In this document: piece by piece, positions 10,500 through 21,760 of the stretch | Layout of the letters: each line of letters opens with the position of its first letter | How positions within the stretch are numbered: the stretch's first letter is position 1 | DNA from: Saturnia japonica | Lineage: Eukaryota; Arthropoda; Insecta; Lepidoptera; Saturniidae | Length of the DNA: 64,000 bases | Assembly: GCA_033032175.1 (NCBI GenBank) | Contig: CM065320.1 | Location: 4,154,001-4,218,000, forward strand | Reading direction: 5' to 3' | Notes under the pieces: model-generated | Told to the model about the DNA's origin: nothing | Seen by the model: the letters and a program-made list of their open reading frames with translations, nothing else | Database searches by the model: none | Program-made: the position numbers and the translations under genes

Positions 10500-11395
10500 T
10501 TATGAAGTTATGATCTATCAATATTCAAGCGATAATCTCTAAATCAGGCTTTTTAAAAAATAAAATACATCACTTTTTAAATTGTACTCGTACGAAGCTG
10601 GGGCGGGTCACTCGTATTTGTATAAATGACATAAAAATTTAAAGATATGAATAACAGTTTGAAAACGCTGAAAGATTTGATCTAAACAAATTCTAGATTA
10701 TTCAAGCTTTGCCTTTTTAACTTCCACCAAAATGCTCTTGGAGCTGAAAATGCAATTTCCGAGTGAATTCTTAATTAACTCTCCGTTATGTTGTACGAGC
10801 TAGCCACTTTAAAAAAATGTTATACGGGAATGGCTTTTGAGGAATTTCAATGATAAAACGAGGAAGTAAAAAAAATTATCTAGAAATTATTAACGTGTTA
10901 GAACGTTTTTTTAAGTTATCAATAACTTGTTTCTCCTAATCAAGATTTTAAACAAACAACTGAAAAGTCAATAGGTAACGTTGACTGCGTTATATAATAT
11001 TTAGTTACTAGATACAAAATAATTAACCGCATAGAATAAACAAACCCTTCATTCGTATCAAATAACTATACCCCATTATTTTCATTTCGTGGTAAAATTA
11101 AATCAAACTTGTCTAATCATAATGTAATTAATAAACTAATTTAACGATTAAATCAGCGTTCTATCATAATTTTAATTTATTATTACAATCATTGGTTACA
11201 GAGAAAACATACAAAATTACCTACTATATTAAACTTTTTAAATCCCGTAATTATTAAGACAGATTTAATTATAATGCCGTTCTTTTTTTGGAGGTATTTT
11301 TAAGTTTTCTAACCACCACTTTATTAGGTTTTAAAAAATAGGACTCTTCGATAAAAACGTCAATTTTTATCATCGCATCATCTTCAATCCGTAAT

Positions 11396-11490
11396 CGCTC
11401 ACTGCTGAGCATAGGCCCCTTTTCGTGTGCACCACTCATCCCGATCCTGAGCTAATGTTATCCATTTTTTAACCGCTTTTACATTTTTTT
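11396..11490 (-). pseudogene. LINE C-terminal relic (LAQDRDEW motif)
   Basis: On the minus strand the sequence reads KKWITLAQDRDEWCTRKGA and then a stop. This is the conserved extreme C-terminus of a common insect non-LTR retrotransposon ORF2. A related relic on the + strand lies at 36785-36955. Only the last roughly 30 codons remain. Confidence 0.65.
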
Positions 11491-11515
11491 TAGGATACAA
11501 TACCACATATTGACA

Positions 11516-11725
11516 GTCCTCGTGGCGCAGTGGTAGTAAAACCCTACTATTGAGCTGAGATGTCGCGGGTTAGATCCCCGCCCATGACTGACTTTTGTGT
11601 GATGAGCATAATTGTCAGTTGTGTGTCTGTGTGTTATTATATATATATATATAATATGTATATCAGCTGTTTATTTATCATAGTACAAGCTTTGCTTAGT
11701 TTGTGATTTTGTGTCCTCATATTTA
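11516..11725 (+). repeat. tRNA-derived SINE, family A, copy 2
   Basis: Same head and body as the copy at 6421, with CGTGGCGCAGTGGTAG, TGTGTGATGAGCATAA and a (TA)n run at about 11638-11652. The B box has one change (GGTTAGATCCC), so polymerase III promoter activity is doubtful. Confidence 0.8.
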
Positions 11726-12429
11726 AAAAAACATTAATTATTTTAAAAATAAAATTGTATCAATGTACACATAATATAGATAATATTATATTAAAGCTAA
11801 TATTTTCATGTCAGACCCAGATATTCTTAACCATATTTTAAATATTGTTCAAATATCCGGAAATCGTTCAGATATTACTTTTTCTTTTTACTCCAATCTG
11901 CCGTATATAAAGGAACTTTGAAATTTTTAAAGATCTCTTTAGGGCGAAAGAACTGGTAATAAAGGTTTCTTAGAAATATCAGTCCTTGCCGAGAGGCAGG
12001 AAAAGGGATAAAATATTAATATGCCAACTTTGAAATATCATAAACTTCGGAACGCTTAGATATATTTTTTTATCCTCATGGTATTTCCAAGATGCGAATA
12101 ATCAAAAAAGTAACACTTTTATTACACTACATTATTGGTATTTATGATTTATATAAATCTATATACACTGTTTTCTTTGATTGTTACCAGTACCTACGGG
12201 TTGCAATTATTGTGAAGTCATCAGTAAACAAATTCTGGCTATCCTTTCGTCTACTATTTTAATCGTATCATAAAGTTACTTGTTAATTAGAATGTTAAAC
12301 TTAATTTTTTCACGGACTGTTTTGTGCATGATAAACTGGTTTAATTATCAAGAGTCAATAAATTTTCTTGTTTAAAAACGTTAAATTTGATTTAGTGCCA
12401 TAAACCATAAAGAAAATAACGAAACATGA

Positions 12430-12505
12430 ACCCGATTGGTGGCGCTGTGGTCGACTCATTGACTACCGGACAGGTCAGAACGACGTCTGCCAGGCCAACT
12501 AGTAG
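12430..12505 (+). repeat. Repeat family C, copy 2
   Basis: GGTGGCGCTGTGGTCGA, then GTCAGAACGACGTCTGCC and GGCCAACTAGTAG. It matches the other four copies over about 70 bp and is in the same orientation. Confidence 0.65.
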
Positions 12506-12584
12506 TGTATTATAATTATATAATGTTTGATAGCTATGGCCACGTGGTCAGGTCGATTCGCATCAAGGTTACAAACTAACAAGT

Positions 12585-12740
12585 GCGGGGTCTCTGTCTC
12601 AGCAGGCGTGGCGAAGTATTTCTATTTCGGCGCGAATGTCGCGTCGCGTCGCGCGGCGACAATGACTGCGCGCTCGAAGACGCGCCGGCCCGCGGCCGCG
12701 GCACTCGACGTCCGCGCATACATTTCGTATTCACTTTACT
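12585..12740. promoter_or_regulatory. CpG-rich patch, possible promoter or 5' UTR
   Basis: About 150 bp dense in CpG (runs such as GCGTCGCGTCGCGCGGCG and CCCGCGGCCGCGG) in otherwise AT-rich DNA, about 1 kb upstream of a candidate first coding exon. Such islands in an insect genome often mark 5' exons. An open frame of 76 codons crosses it, but it lacks an ATG at its start and its residue use follows the base composition, so I do not call it coding. Confidence 0.35.
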
Positions 12741-13794
12741 TTAGTCAACGCGTATGATCCCCGTACCAAACACGTCCAGCCTACTAACTGTGAATTTCCT
12801 TGTAATATCTTTATAGTCACTCGCGGGGATATTGGTTTTAGATTAACCGAGTTATTTGTGAGGATCCCAGTGATGAGGATAATAGTGAAGTAAATAATTG
12901 GCTAACGCAGACATTGGAATTTACGGGTGTAATATACACAGCTGTAATACATTAAGTTCAGTGACTTTAACGGAGTAATTATTAAATCGATTTTGTGATA
13001 TCACAGCTGAAATGTATAGTATTTATTTCCGAGCACAATTCCTGTTCTAAATTGAAACAAAATAATATTGTTTAATATATTTACAAATTTTCTAATATTA
13101 TACAAAACTAAAACTTATACATATGTATACACTGCATTGTGCATGCTGTTTATTATATAGAAATTAATTATTACTTTTGTGGTCTGCATATTTTATGAAT
13201 TATGTAATTATAATAATAATTGGGTGTATTGCAATACCTAAGAACTTTTTTATTACACAAGAACCAATATAAAAAGAATTACGAGTTGGTGTATATTTGA
13301 CGTATTTGTGATTTAGGTTTGTTCATTCCCGTCATTTTGTGGTTTAAAAAACTATCACAATATTAGAGATTATAAAGCAAATAAGAAAAGCGTATGATAA
13401 GTGGCATTTCATTGCAGATGATATCACCAGTGAACACCGTCGTTCACTAGCGTTCACCGCTAATGTATGCGCACTAGATACCAATGTTTGCTCAGTGATA
13501 AAAATGCCTTGATGATTCTGCGCGCGCACATCACCTATGTCATAGTATGCCCTATCTTTGTTGGACCACGTGTATCCATACCCGAAAGTGTTGTTAGTAC
13601 ATCTGAAATTTTTTATTGTGTTTACCAACTATAGTACCTATGTGATTGTTTAAAGTGAAGTTAATGTTTCTAAGTGCACGTGGTTCTTGTGGTCCGCGGA
13701 GTGCGTACGGATATCGGTGCGCCGATATGTTGTTACATGGAAGCGGCGTGAGAGGGCCTGTACCACGGAGACACTCAGGTCCCTGCGTAGTTCC

Positions 13795-14015
13795 ATGCTG
13801 TCCTGGGGCAGGACAGTCGCGGGCGGTTCGAAGCCCGCGCCCGCTCCTACGTCCTCGGGGCTACCTAGCAAGCTCCAGATTTGGTGTAGTGACGACGAGG
13901 CTTATAGTGATTGTGAGACAGAAGGACCGTTGCTTGCTGGCGCCGCCGCTGTGGCACGAAGACGGCACGCCATAAAAATTAAAAGGAAATCTAAAATCGC
14001 TTTCAGAGTTATCAG
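13795..14015 (+). CDS. Candidate alternative first coding exon 1 (unrecognised gene)
   Basis: The frame is open from well upstream. The first ATG in frame is at 13795 and gives 73 codons plus two bases up to a possible donor CAG|GTTCGT at 14015/14016. The peptide begins MLSWGR, has an acidic stretch WCSDDEAYSDCETEG, then an Ala-rich run and a basic segment RRRHAIKIKRKSK. The exon is GC-rich, unlike the DNA around it, which argues for coding. It ends in phase 2 with AG, exactly as the exons at 17602 and 34412 do. The donor is weaker than in the other two. Without the donor the frame runs only to 14055. I do not recognise the protein. The GC-rich sequence from 13680 to 13794 would be 5' UTR. 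Confidence 0.45.
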
Positions 14016-14970
14016 GTTCGTTATATTTTTTATCTATTCTAAGCCTTTATTTTAATACTAAGTGTATATTATTAGATAGTGTGGAACTATGGAGAAAGTA
14101 CTTAGAATAGCTAAAATATGGTAACCCTATTCTTGTTGAATAAATCGGTAACTTAATCATGACATAAAAGTATTTAGATTTGATTAAAGTTAGGGCTTTG
14201 AGGGTTTGGACTGCGGAGTATTGGGTGAAAATACTTTTTTAAGATGGTCGATTGACTTTCCTATTTATCGCATAATGATTGGCTTTCATAGTTCAATGAT
14301 CAAAACGATTGGTAATTTTGAATATGAAGAGATTTTTACAATTTCGTACCTAAAATGAAATATCAGAACCCTTATAGTATCACTTTTTTGTTCATCTGTC
14401 TGATTATTTGTCCATGTGTCAAGGCTCTTTTTCTCGAAAACTGCTAGAGGCATAAATTTGAAATTGATATCGAATAATAAAGTCAATATGGCAACATACT
14501 CTTGTAAAAAAAATAGTTTCTGGGTTAAGGCAATAAAAAATACGTCTCTTCAAACTAAAACTGACCGATTATCAAAATGTATAAGGTATTTCCCGGGGTC
14601 TTACATTCTTAAAATGTGGTTTGAAAGGAGATAATATATTTCAAACTTCGTGCGGAATTCATACGTGACAAAATTATTTTTGATGTTAATTTCAACGTAC
14701 AATGATTGTGTACGCGCCCACAAAAAAAAACTTTCTCACTTAAACACGCATCGTTCCGCTTTGGAGATACTGGGGAATGTAAGGATAAAATACAAACAAT
14801 ATTTATGTAAAACACGGAACCCTCAGGGTACGAGTTGTACTCGCTACTTGTTTAATCTTTTTGTTTGGATGCAGCTAAGCCTAAAATAATTTTCTTGGAG
14901 TTTTTGGCTTGACCTATCGTGTTGTGATTTTTAATGTTAATAAATTTATGTCAAACTAGCGGTATGCCCT
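14016..14970. other. Non-coding interval
   Basis: AT-rich DNA with a few overlapping short open frames on both strands, none with a recognisable motif. Confidence 0.45.
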
Positions 14971-14974
14971 AGGC

Positions 14975-16385
14975 TCCGCATGCGTTTGTTACTACGCAGT
15001 AGTTATTTACATCCCGTAATTATATTTTTACTCATATTGTTGACAATTCGTATGCTGTCTCAATTGTGGAATAACATGTATTTCCCGTGTACAATTGTTA
15101 TCAAAACCTGTTGAAAATTATTATTCTATTCTACGATTTCTAATGTATTATTAACGATTCTTATAGCCTCTCAATTATGGTATGATGTATGCTTTCCGTC
15201 TACAAAATTTGGTCAGAATCGGTTGAGGATTGATGAAATAGTATATTACGCACCGAGGGAAAAAAGTAGGACATTCACGCCCGCGCGTATGGTTGTCACC
15301 CGAGCCGAAGGTGAGGGTGACAATCGCGGGTGGGGATGACCTACTTTTCTCCCTAGGTGCGTTTACAATTTTTTACTCCTCCGGGATGAAAAGTTTATAT
15401 ATTTTATATATAAACACGCAGTTGCTAGGTTACCGGGAGATAAAGTAAAGTACGCGCATGCGCACATTTGCCATCTCACCGGGAGAGAATCGGGTACTTT
15501 TCTCCCGCGTGACAGGGACTAAAAGTGAACTTTTCATCCCGGAGGAGAAAAAATTAAATTCTTTGAACTTCTTTTTTTACGATTTGTAGAAAGAATTTTG
15601 ACAATTATTATAGCCAATCAATTATGTAATTACTTATACTTCCCGTGTACAAATTTTCATCAAAATAAATTGGTTAGGAATCAATGAAATTTTATTAATT
15701 TTTTCTCTTTATCGAGGACAACAAACAATTAAGTACCTACACATAGACGTAGGTAATCGTAAGTAATCATACAATTTATACAATGTTCTTATGATATACA
15801 TAATCAGTTCCGCTGCCCACGGATAACATATATTATTATATAATTAAGGGTAATACATACATTCAATAAGTATAAAAAACATTAACTAATAAGGTAAGTA
15901 TAAAATATTATCAGGTAAAGAAACTAAGTAAACAGCTAAGTAACAAAAATCAAACTAAAGAATAACATAAATAAGAATAAAATTAGCTATTGAGTTGGCT
16001 ATCTGGCATAATAATCTGGTTTATTAATTTTTTAAACAATGCAAGTGATATAGCAAATAGTTCTATTTCTGTAAAATTATTATAATATAATCACGTGATT
16101 TTTTTACGATTCCTTAAAGTGTTAAGTCTTATATCCCATAATTCATGGAATGACTTATACTTCCCGTGTATAAAATTTTCATCAAAATCGGTCAAGAATT
16201 AAAGATTATGTTTTTTTTACGATTGCTAAACATAATTTTGAAATTTCTTGTTTACCCTATCAATTGACCAATGATATAAGCATCCCGTGTACAAAAATTC
16301 ATAATAATAGGTAAAGCCGTTTTTGAGTTAAATCCGGACATACAAACAGACAGATAAAAAAAATTAATGGCTCGTGATCAGTATC
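14975..16385 (-). repeat. Repeat family G, long modular copy
   Basis: Read on the minus strand, the stretch consists of several diverged modules of roughly 100-120 bp, each with an ACCGATT...GATG stretch, then TTTTGTACACGGGAAG-like sequence, a CATT...AATTGA stretch, and AATCGTAAAAAAA-like sequence. The element opens near 16385 with TTTGTATGTCCGG and AACTCAAAAACGGC. Copies with the same order of modules lie at 49370-49870 (+) and, truncated, at 2815-2985. The middle is interrupted by GC-rich inverted-repeat DNA at 15248-15554. Confidence 0.65.
15248..15554. repeat. Two adjacent inverted repeats (foldback insertion)
   Basis: The first, 15248-15362, has arms of about 55 bp starting CGCACCGAGGG on the left and CGCACCTAGGG on the reversed right, meeting at a short loop near 15305. 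The second, 15367-15554, has arms of about 28 bp with CTCCTCCGGGATGAAAAGTT on both sides, around a core containing TACGCGCATGCGCAC. Both are GC-rich and lie inside the AT-rich family G array, so they look like an inserted foldback element or two MITEs. There is no coding potential. Confidence 0.7.
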
Positions 16386-17600
16386 GTTTATATGGTATGC
16401 CTATCGGGAAATTTGGACAAAAAATTAGATGTACAGGCAGAAGTAAAGGTTTATTAATATAGTTGTTATTATTATCAGTATAGAGAGTTATATTTATTAT
16501 ATAATAATTTATCGTTACATAGTTTGGATATGGTACACAATTATTATTGTTATTATTTGTTATTGTAAGTGAATTAAAAATAATAACTGAAAGCATAAAT
16601 TTTAAGTTGTGACAAAAACTCCCTGCACAGTTATAACAAGAGAGTCACGATTTTGTTAAAGCATTGCTTGAACTCTGAAGATTAGACAAATATTCTATAT
16701 AAGTGACAATGGCATAACGGTGTACATAGGGAATACACGTTGCCATTGAATAAGAAGAATCTAATACAATTAGTTATCGGTACTGTCATATATTAAAACA
16801 TAAAAAATTTAATGTTGTGTGCATGATAACAAAAAGCATTTATTTTATTAATAATTAGTTCATAGATAGATCCCATGTATTCGATTGGATTGCGACTACC
16901 ATACATACCATACACCATAGTGTCACTTTGAGGCGTGTCTCATTCTGGTATCAGCCGGTGTATATTCAGCTGCAGAGAGACTTGCAGGCCGGCGCGGCAT
17001 GAAATTGACGACCGTCGTTGAATTGCCGATCTCTCGGTGGTCACTGTTGTTTTTGGGTACTATGCTTATCATCAGGCACAGTGTAGTCACTATGCCATGT
17101 TACTATAAAAAAAGATTGCGCGTGCTGCATCGTACACGTGATACCTAGAAGTTAAACTTCTTAAAAAGGGAGACGCGGATAGTCTCAACTCTGTGTTAAA
17201 TAGTTATACAACGTTTAGCCGTCTTTCTCCTTCATCTAAGTTATTTGATTGATGTATGCGTTACTTTGCGGAAATCTATCGTAATTACTTTTCCAAATTG
17301 TCTTTGTTACTTCTTGTTCAAAAATCTATGTGGTATAAAATCTGTTTCCCAACAGTAATCTAAAAAATAATTTTATAATTTTCAGTATAAAATAAATTAT
17401 GAAAGGAAACGTCATAATTAAAACGTTCAGAGTAAAGTAAATACATGTATTATTTATAATATAAGGCAATTAGTCACATTATTATTTTGTTTATTCATTT
17501 CTAAGAGTAACACCATTACAGATGGTCATAAAATGTGTTTCAGTCTGTTTTATTAAACGTTATTAATCCCTGTGAATAAAGTAAGTTAACGTTGTTACGT
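16386..17600. other. Upstream region of candidate exon 2
   Basis: No gene recognised. A GC-richer patch at about 16910-17150 contains AGAGACTTGCAGGCCGGCGC, which partly resembles AGAGACTTGCCGGCGCGGC near 34117, also upstream of a candidate first exon. A short hairpin built on CAATGGC lies at 16706-16748. Confidence 0.35.
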
Positions 17601-17601
17601 G

Positions 17602-17762
17602 ATGAAGCTTCATCATTATTTAATATTACTCTACAAGATAATCACAAGTTGGTATAGACGTCGACGTGAACAAAAGGAAGGCATCCGGCAAACCGTCCGC
17701 GGCCGCGGCAAGGAGCCAGTTAACATTCCAGACACGTCTCTAGAGTGTCGTTTCTGCAACAG
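17602..17762 (+). CDS. Candidate alternative first coding exon 2 (unrecognised gene)
   Basis: ATG at 17602, then 53 codons without a stop and two bases (AG) before a strong donor CAACAG|GTAGGT at 17762/17763. The peptide starts with a hydrophobic segment MKLHHYLILLYKII, then a very basic stretch (RRRREQKEG, RGRGK), and ends with IPDTSLECRFCN. The second half is GC-rich against the AT-rich surroundings. It ends in phase 2, matching exons at 13795 and 34412. In the genomic frame translation would stop one codon after the donor, so the coding sequence makes sense only if spliced. I do not recognise it. It could instead be a chance open frame beside a donor-like site. Confidence 0.48.
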
Positions 17763-17935
17763 GTAGGTTCGGACTATGGATAGAATCGCGCGTCACGTCG
17801 CGCGCAGTCGCGTCGCATCGCACTGCGTCGCGCAGTACTTCGCCTTGTCGCACGTCGTTGTCTCGCCGTCGCGTCGCGTCGGGCGTCGGGTCGCTACGCT
17901 ATGTGGCCTGGGATAGCGTGACACACCAGCTGTCA
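17763..17935. repeat. GTCGC-rich tract after the exon donor
   Basis: About 130 bp dominated by imperfect repeats of CGTCGC, GCGTCG and TCGCAC, very rich in CpG. A shorter tract of the same kind is at 12640-12660. It could be part of a CpG-rich promoter zone or a simple repeat. Confidence 0.5.
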
Positions 17936-18640
17936 CCACTAAAAACAATATTTACTTCGTAACTGGCTTAGCATCTATCGTTATTAAGCCGTAATTTGTA
18001 GAAATGTTGCTTATGAAAACAAATTCTTATATTTGTTCGAAACAGTAGCTTTTGATTAGCTACTTTAATAAACAAAAATGTCAATTGACACAGTTTGCTT
18101 CTAAGATGTTTTATTAGGTGTAGATGCGTTATCCGCACTCTATTTTAACAATAAAAAGTCAGGTAATTAATTGCCTGACATTCTCTTAGTCAACTATTAT
18201 CCAGTTTCACGATTGTATATAAATACAAGTTTAAATATTTCGTTCGAACAACAAAAATTACTGAAAGTAATAATTATAGTTTGTATGTATAGTTTAATTA
18301 CGTTGTTTTTAGTGCACTATACTGGCGTATGACCGCGTCTATATATAAAATGTAATTGGTTTGCTTGGGTTTTTACCACATTATCACGCTACGTTTTTAT
18401 CGAACACGGGAGTGTGTCCTCCAGATAGATTAGAAATTGGTTGGGAGGCATATTGTTAGCTAGAAGTAAATCGATTGATTAAAATGATGTATTAATGTAA
18501 CACTATGTACTTTAATAATAGATATAAGCAATGTAGAGATGCTTGTAGGTATATTCCGGAATGACCCAAAACAATATTTAATAATATTAAGAAATAACAT
18601 TGGAATAATTGAAATAAATCTAAATACATAATATTATATT
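17936..18640. other. Non-coding interval with a short palindrome
   Basis: No gene seen. A 22-bp near-perfect palindrome centred on TAATTAATT lies at 18161-18182. Confidence 0.45.
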
Positions 18641-18970
18641 AAATACTAGCTGTGCTCATAATGCTCAAAAACAATTTTTAATCTTCAACAAAAAAAGATA
18701 TACTAAGGAACAATATTTTTGTAGAATACTGTGTTTATTTATCACCAACCACTACGCCAGAGCACGCGGATAAAGGTGTTCGGGAGCACTTCCACTTCTG
18801 CTTACTTAACAAAAATCAATATTTAAGACTAGTTGAGAGTTGTAGCATAATGTTAGATAGTCTATACTATTCCTCGTGAAACTGGTTCCAGAGATTCCAG
18901 AAATTAGCGTGCTTAAGCAAACAAAGAAACATTTACATTTTATTATTTTAAAATACTATATATTTACTAT
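18640..18970 (+). repeat. Repeat family F, diverged partial copy
   Basis: Begins near TACTAGCTGTGCTC and shares AGATATACTAAGGA, CAAAAATCAATATTTAAG, GTTGAGAGTTGTAG and AGATT...GCGTG followed by AAACAAA with the copies at 18985 and 49975. It is internally shortened. Confidence 0.65.
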
Positions 18971-18984
18971 AAATATAATATACA

Positions 18985-19711
18985 ACTGTACCCCACGTTT
19001 TCACCCGCATACAATTTAAAAGAAATCAGCGTTGATGATTTTTATAATACTTCATCAGTAGAGACAATATTTTTATCGGGCGGCCAGATGCGTCACATCG
19101 CACAACTCGTTCTCGCCAATACTATTATAGATATAGAGACCCGAGACGGGTGTTGAATTATTTTAATTTTCTAATAATTCTCAAATGAAGAGTCCAAATA
19201 ACATGCTGTAAAGGGCAAAGATTATCTTAATAAAATTGTCTTGGTGATGAAGTAACTTTCGATCGTAAGGATAAATATGCCATGCCTAAAAATAATGCTC
19301 ATATATAACTTTTTCATTTACAACAAATGTTTGTCACAAAATACCTTATTGTGGCTTGTGTATAATAGGTATACATATGCTATCGCGGACTTTTTTTAGA
19401 TATACTAAGGGCCAATATTTTTGGAAACCATCTTACTTAACGTATCACTAACCATTACGGCAGCACATGCGAATAAATCAGTTTGGAATCGCTTTGTGTT
19501 TTGACTTATTTAACAAAAATCAATATTTAAGGCTAGCTGAGAGGTCTAGCTTAGATCCAAATATCCTATACTGTTCTTCGTGAATCTGGCTATCATATAC
19601 AAAAATAATTTTTCGAAACCGACTGCTACCAGTTGTTCAGAGATTACCGTGTTTAAACAAACAAACAAAAAAACTCGTCCGCTTTACTAAATTATTAAGA
19701 GTATAGATATA
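18985..19711 (+). repeat. Repeat family F, near full-length copy
   Basis: Starts near ACCCCACGTTTTCACCCGC, shares AATATGCCATG...AAAAATAATGCT, CTTATTGTGGCTTGTG and CAATATTTAAGGCTAGCTGA with the copy at 49975, and ends AAGAGTATAGAT. No coding capacity, so it is non-autonomous. Its 3' end is the exact place where the 106-bp tandem array begins. Confidence 0.7.
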
Positions 19712-20393
19712 CACGGACTGATCTCAGAACACAACAAACCAAAAGAAAATCATACGTGTTTTAACATTATGTGTATGGTGGTCGCGATCCTTACCACGCC
19801 GCTTTATACTATATATACACTGACTAATCTCTGAACACGACAAACCAAAAGAAAATCATACGTGTTTTAACATTATGTGTATGGTGGTCGCGATCCTTAC
19901 CACGCCGCTTTATACTATATATACACTGACTAATCTCTGAACACGACAAACCAAAAGAAAATCATACGTGTTTTAACATTATGTGTATGGTGGTCGCGAT
20001 CCTTACCACGCCGCTTTATACTATATATACACTGACTAATCTCTGAACACGACAAACCAAAAGAAAATCATACGTGTTTTAACATTATGTGTATGGTGGT
20101 CGCGATCCTTACCACGCCGCTTTATACTATATATACACTGACTAATCTCTGAACACGACAAACCAAAAGAAAATCATACGTGTTTTAACATTATGTGTAT
20201 GGTGGTCGCGATCCTTACCACGCCGCTTTATACTATATATACACTGACTAATCTCTGAACACGACAAACCAAAAGAAAATCATACGTGTTTTAACATTAT
20301 GTGTATGGTGGTCGCGATCCTTACCACGCCGCTATATTACTATATATACACTGACTAATCTCTGAATATGATAAACCAAAAGAAAATCATAGA
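19712..20393 (+). repeat. 106-bp tandem repeat array, about 6.4 units
   Basis: Units start at 19712, 19818, 19924, 20030, 20136 and 20242, with a partial unit from 20349. The period is 106 bp (107 for the last). Each unit holds CTGACTAATCTCTGAACACG, then CAAACCAAAAGAAAATCATA, then a GC-richer stretch with GGTGGTCGCGATCCTTACCA, then ACTATATATACAC. The middle units are essentially identical by eye, while the first and last are diverged, the pattern expected of recent unequal exchange. No coding content. Confidence 0.92.
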
Positions 20394-20395
20394 TG

Positions 20396-20800
20396 GATTT
20401 TTTTTTCCTTACTGACTACTGTTAGCCTAAGGGACCCTAAACAAATAGAGCTACTGATGGCTTTGACAGCTTCACCATGCTTGGAGGCGAATGCTTAAGG
20501 CTTTCATCCGCGAAAGCTTGTGCAACATGCGCATAAGAGTGCCAAAGTGGCCGGACTTCTGCTAGGGCTGTTACCGCGATCGTGAAAAGGTCGCGAACTG
20601 ACAAATTCCCTATCCGTCTGTCTACTAAATTACTGCCTACATGTCTGTTTGCGTTTTGACGTGACAACGTCTTATAAATTGGTTTGCCGGGTGACACTTC
20701 AAGAAACTGCGTTACGCTCCGCTCACGTTATGCGCTCACAATGAGAGCGAGTGAGAGGCACGCGTCCCTTCCACTCGGGCATGGTTAGCCCGCCTAAGAG
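20396..20800 (-). repeat. Repeat family D, long copy
   Basis: A T run at its left end is the poly-A tail of a minus-strand retroposed copy. Inside are a diverged form of the AAGCTGTAAAAGCC block, and GCCGGACTTCTGCTAGGGCT-like sequence matched at 52980. The right part (about 20700-20800), with CTCACTCGCTCTCATTGTGA on the minus strand, is GC-rich and may be a separate repeat. This looks like the 3' region of a LINE; no RT is present. Confidence 0.6.
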
Positions 20801-21684
20801 CGAGAGAGACAGACATAAAGTCGTTGTCACGTAAAACTTTCGCCCGTATACCGACTTTACAGGCAACCAATTTTTTTTAAATTCAACTGATACAAACAAA
20901 ATATTAGGTACTATTTTAACGATATATATTACTAACAATTATTATCTTCTTATTATATGTGTATAGTATTTATTTATCTTAATAATATATACGAAATATC
21001 ATTTTTTTAAATGTTCAATAACCATGTATTTGTGATCGTCGATAGTCGATGATGATTGGCTATCATAATATTCACATATCGCTCATAGGTTTCGACTAGA
21101 GATGCACTATATATGATTTGATTCTTATGTAGATTAATTCGAGAATGTAAGCATTTAGCGTCTTTTGTATTAATTAATTGTAATGCGGTCTTTAAGCGAA
21201 TCGATTGAAAAGTAAGGCGAATGAAATCGTCTAGATCGTTTTCATAAATATCTTCATATCGTCATATTAGTTTGTTATGGTCAGTAAAGAATAGGTATGG
21301 TTACTACCTTATCGCAATGAAACAAGATTTATTATATACTGGTATGTAAGAAAAGTTAATTGGGTAATATCTAATTACAATTAGGTCTTCGATTTCTGGC
21401 GTTTGTCGCTAATTCCGTGCCATCTGAGCGATTTTTCTGATTGACTAATACTACTTCATCGTAAGCGACTGAGACGGAAAAAGCTGTCAAAATAAATATT
21501 ATTGAAAAATTGAGATATCAATGATTGTTATTTGTAGAAAAAATTAAAAGAATATTTAAGTGTGCTTTATTAAAGCAATGAAATATTGCAAGCTAAAAAT
21601 CTTTTGTTTAGATTTTGTTTATGATCTTGTAGCCTCTGAACGATGAGATCGATTGAACTTACGATTGGTTAATACTTATGTTAC
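20801..21684. other. Non-coding interval
   Basis: AT-rich DNA with no gene or repeat I can support. Confidence 0.4.
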
Positions 21685-21760
21685 AATCCGATAGGTGGCA
21701 CTGTAGTCGAACCATTTACTACTGGTAAGGGCAGAACAAAGTCTGCCGTCCAGTTAGTTA
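21685..21760 (+). repeat. Repeat family C, copy 3
   Basis: CCGATAGGTGGCACTGTAGT, then AAGGGCAGAACAAAGTCTGC and CCAGTTAGTT. Same orientation and core as the other copies. Confidence 0.65.

Noticed and set aside
12527..12757. 76-codon open frame in a CpG-rich patch
   Set aside because: No ATG at its start, residues follow the GC-rich base composition, no domain and no donor that fits. Recorded only as a CpG-rich patch.
12842..12955. Short acidic open frame (CEDPSDEDNSEVNNW) as an exon
   Set aside because: Only about 36 codons between stops, with no clear donor. The resemblance to acidic N-termini of transposases is too weak.
16706..16748. microRNA precursor at the CAATGGC hairpin
   Set aside because: The stem is under 20 bp with bulges and the hairpin is only about 45 nt, too short for a usual insect pre-miRNA.
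19712..20393. CRISPR array or gene-internal protein repeat
   Set aside because: Repeats are head to tail without unique spacers, 106 bp long, and not a multiple of three. It is a minisatellite.
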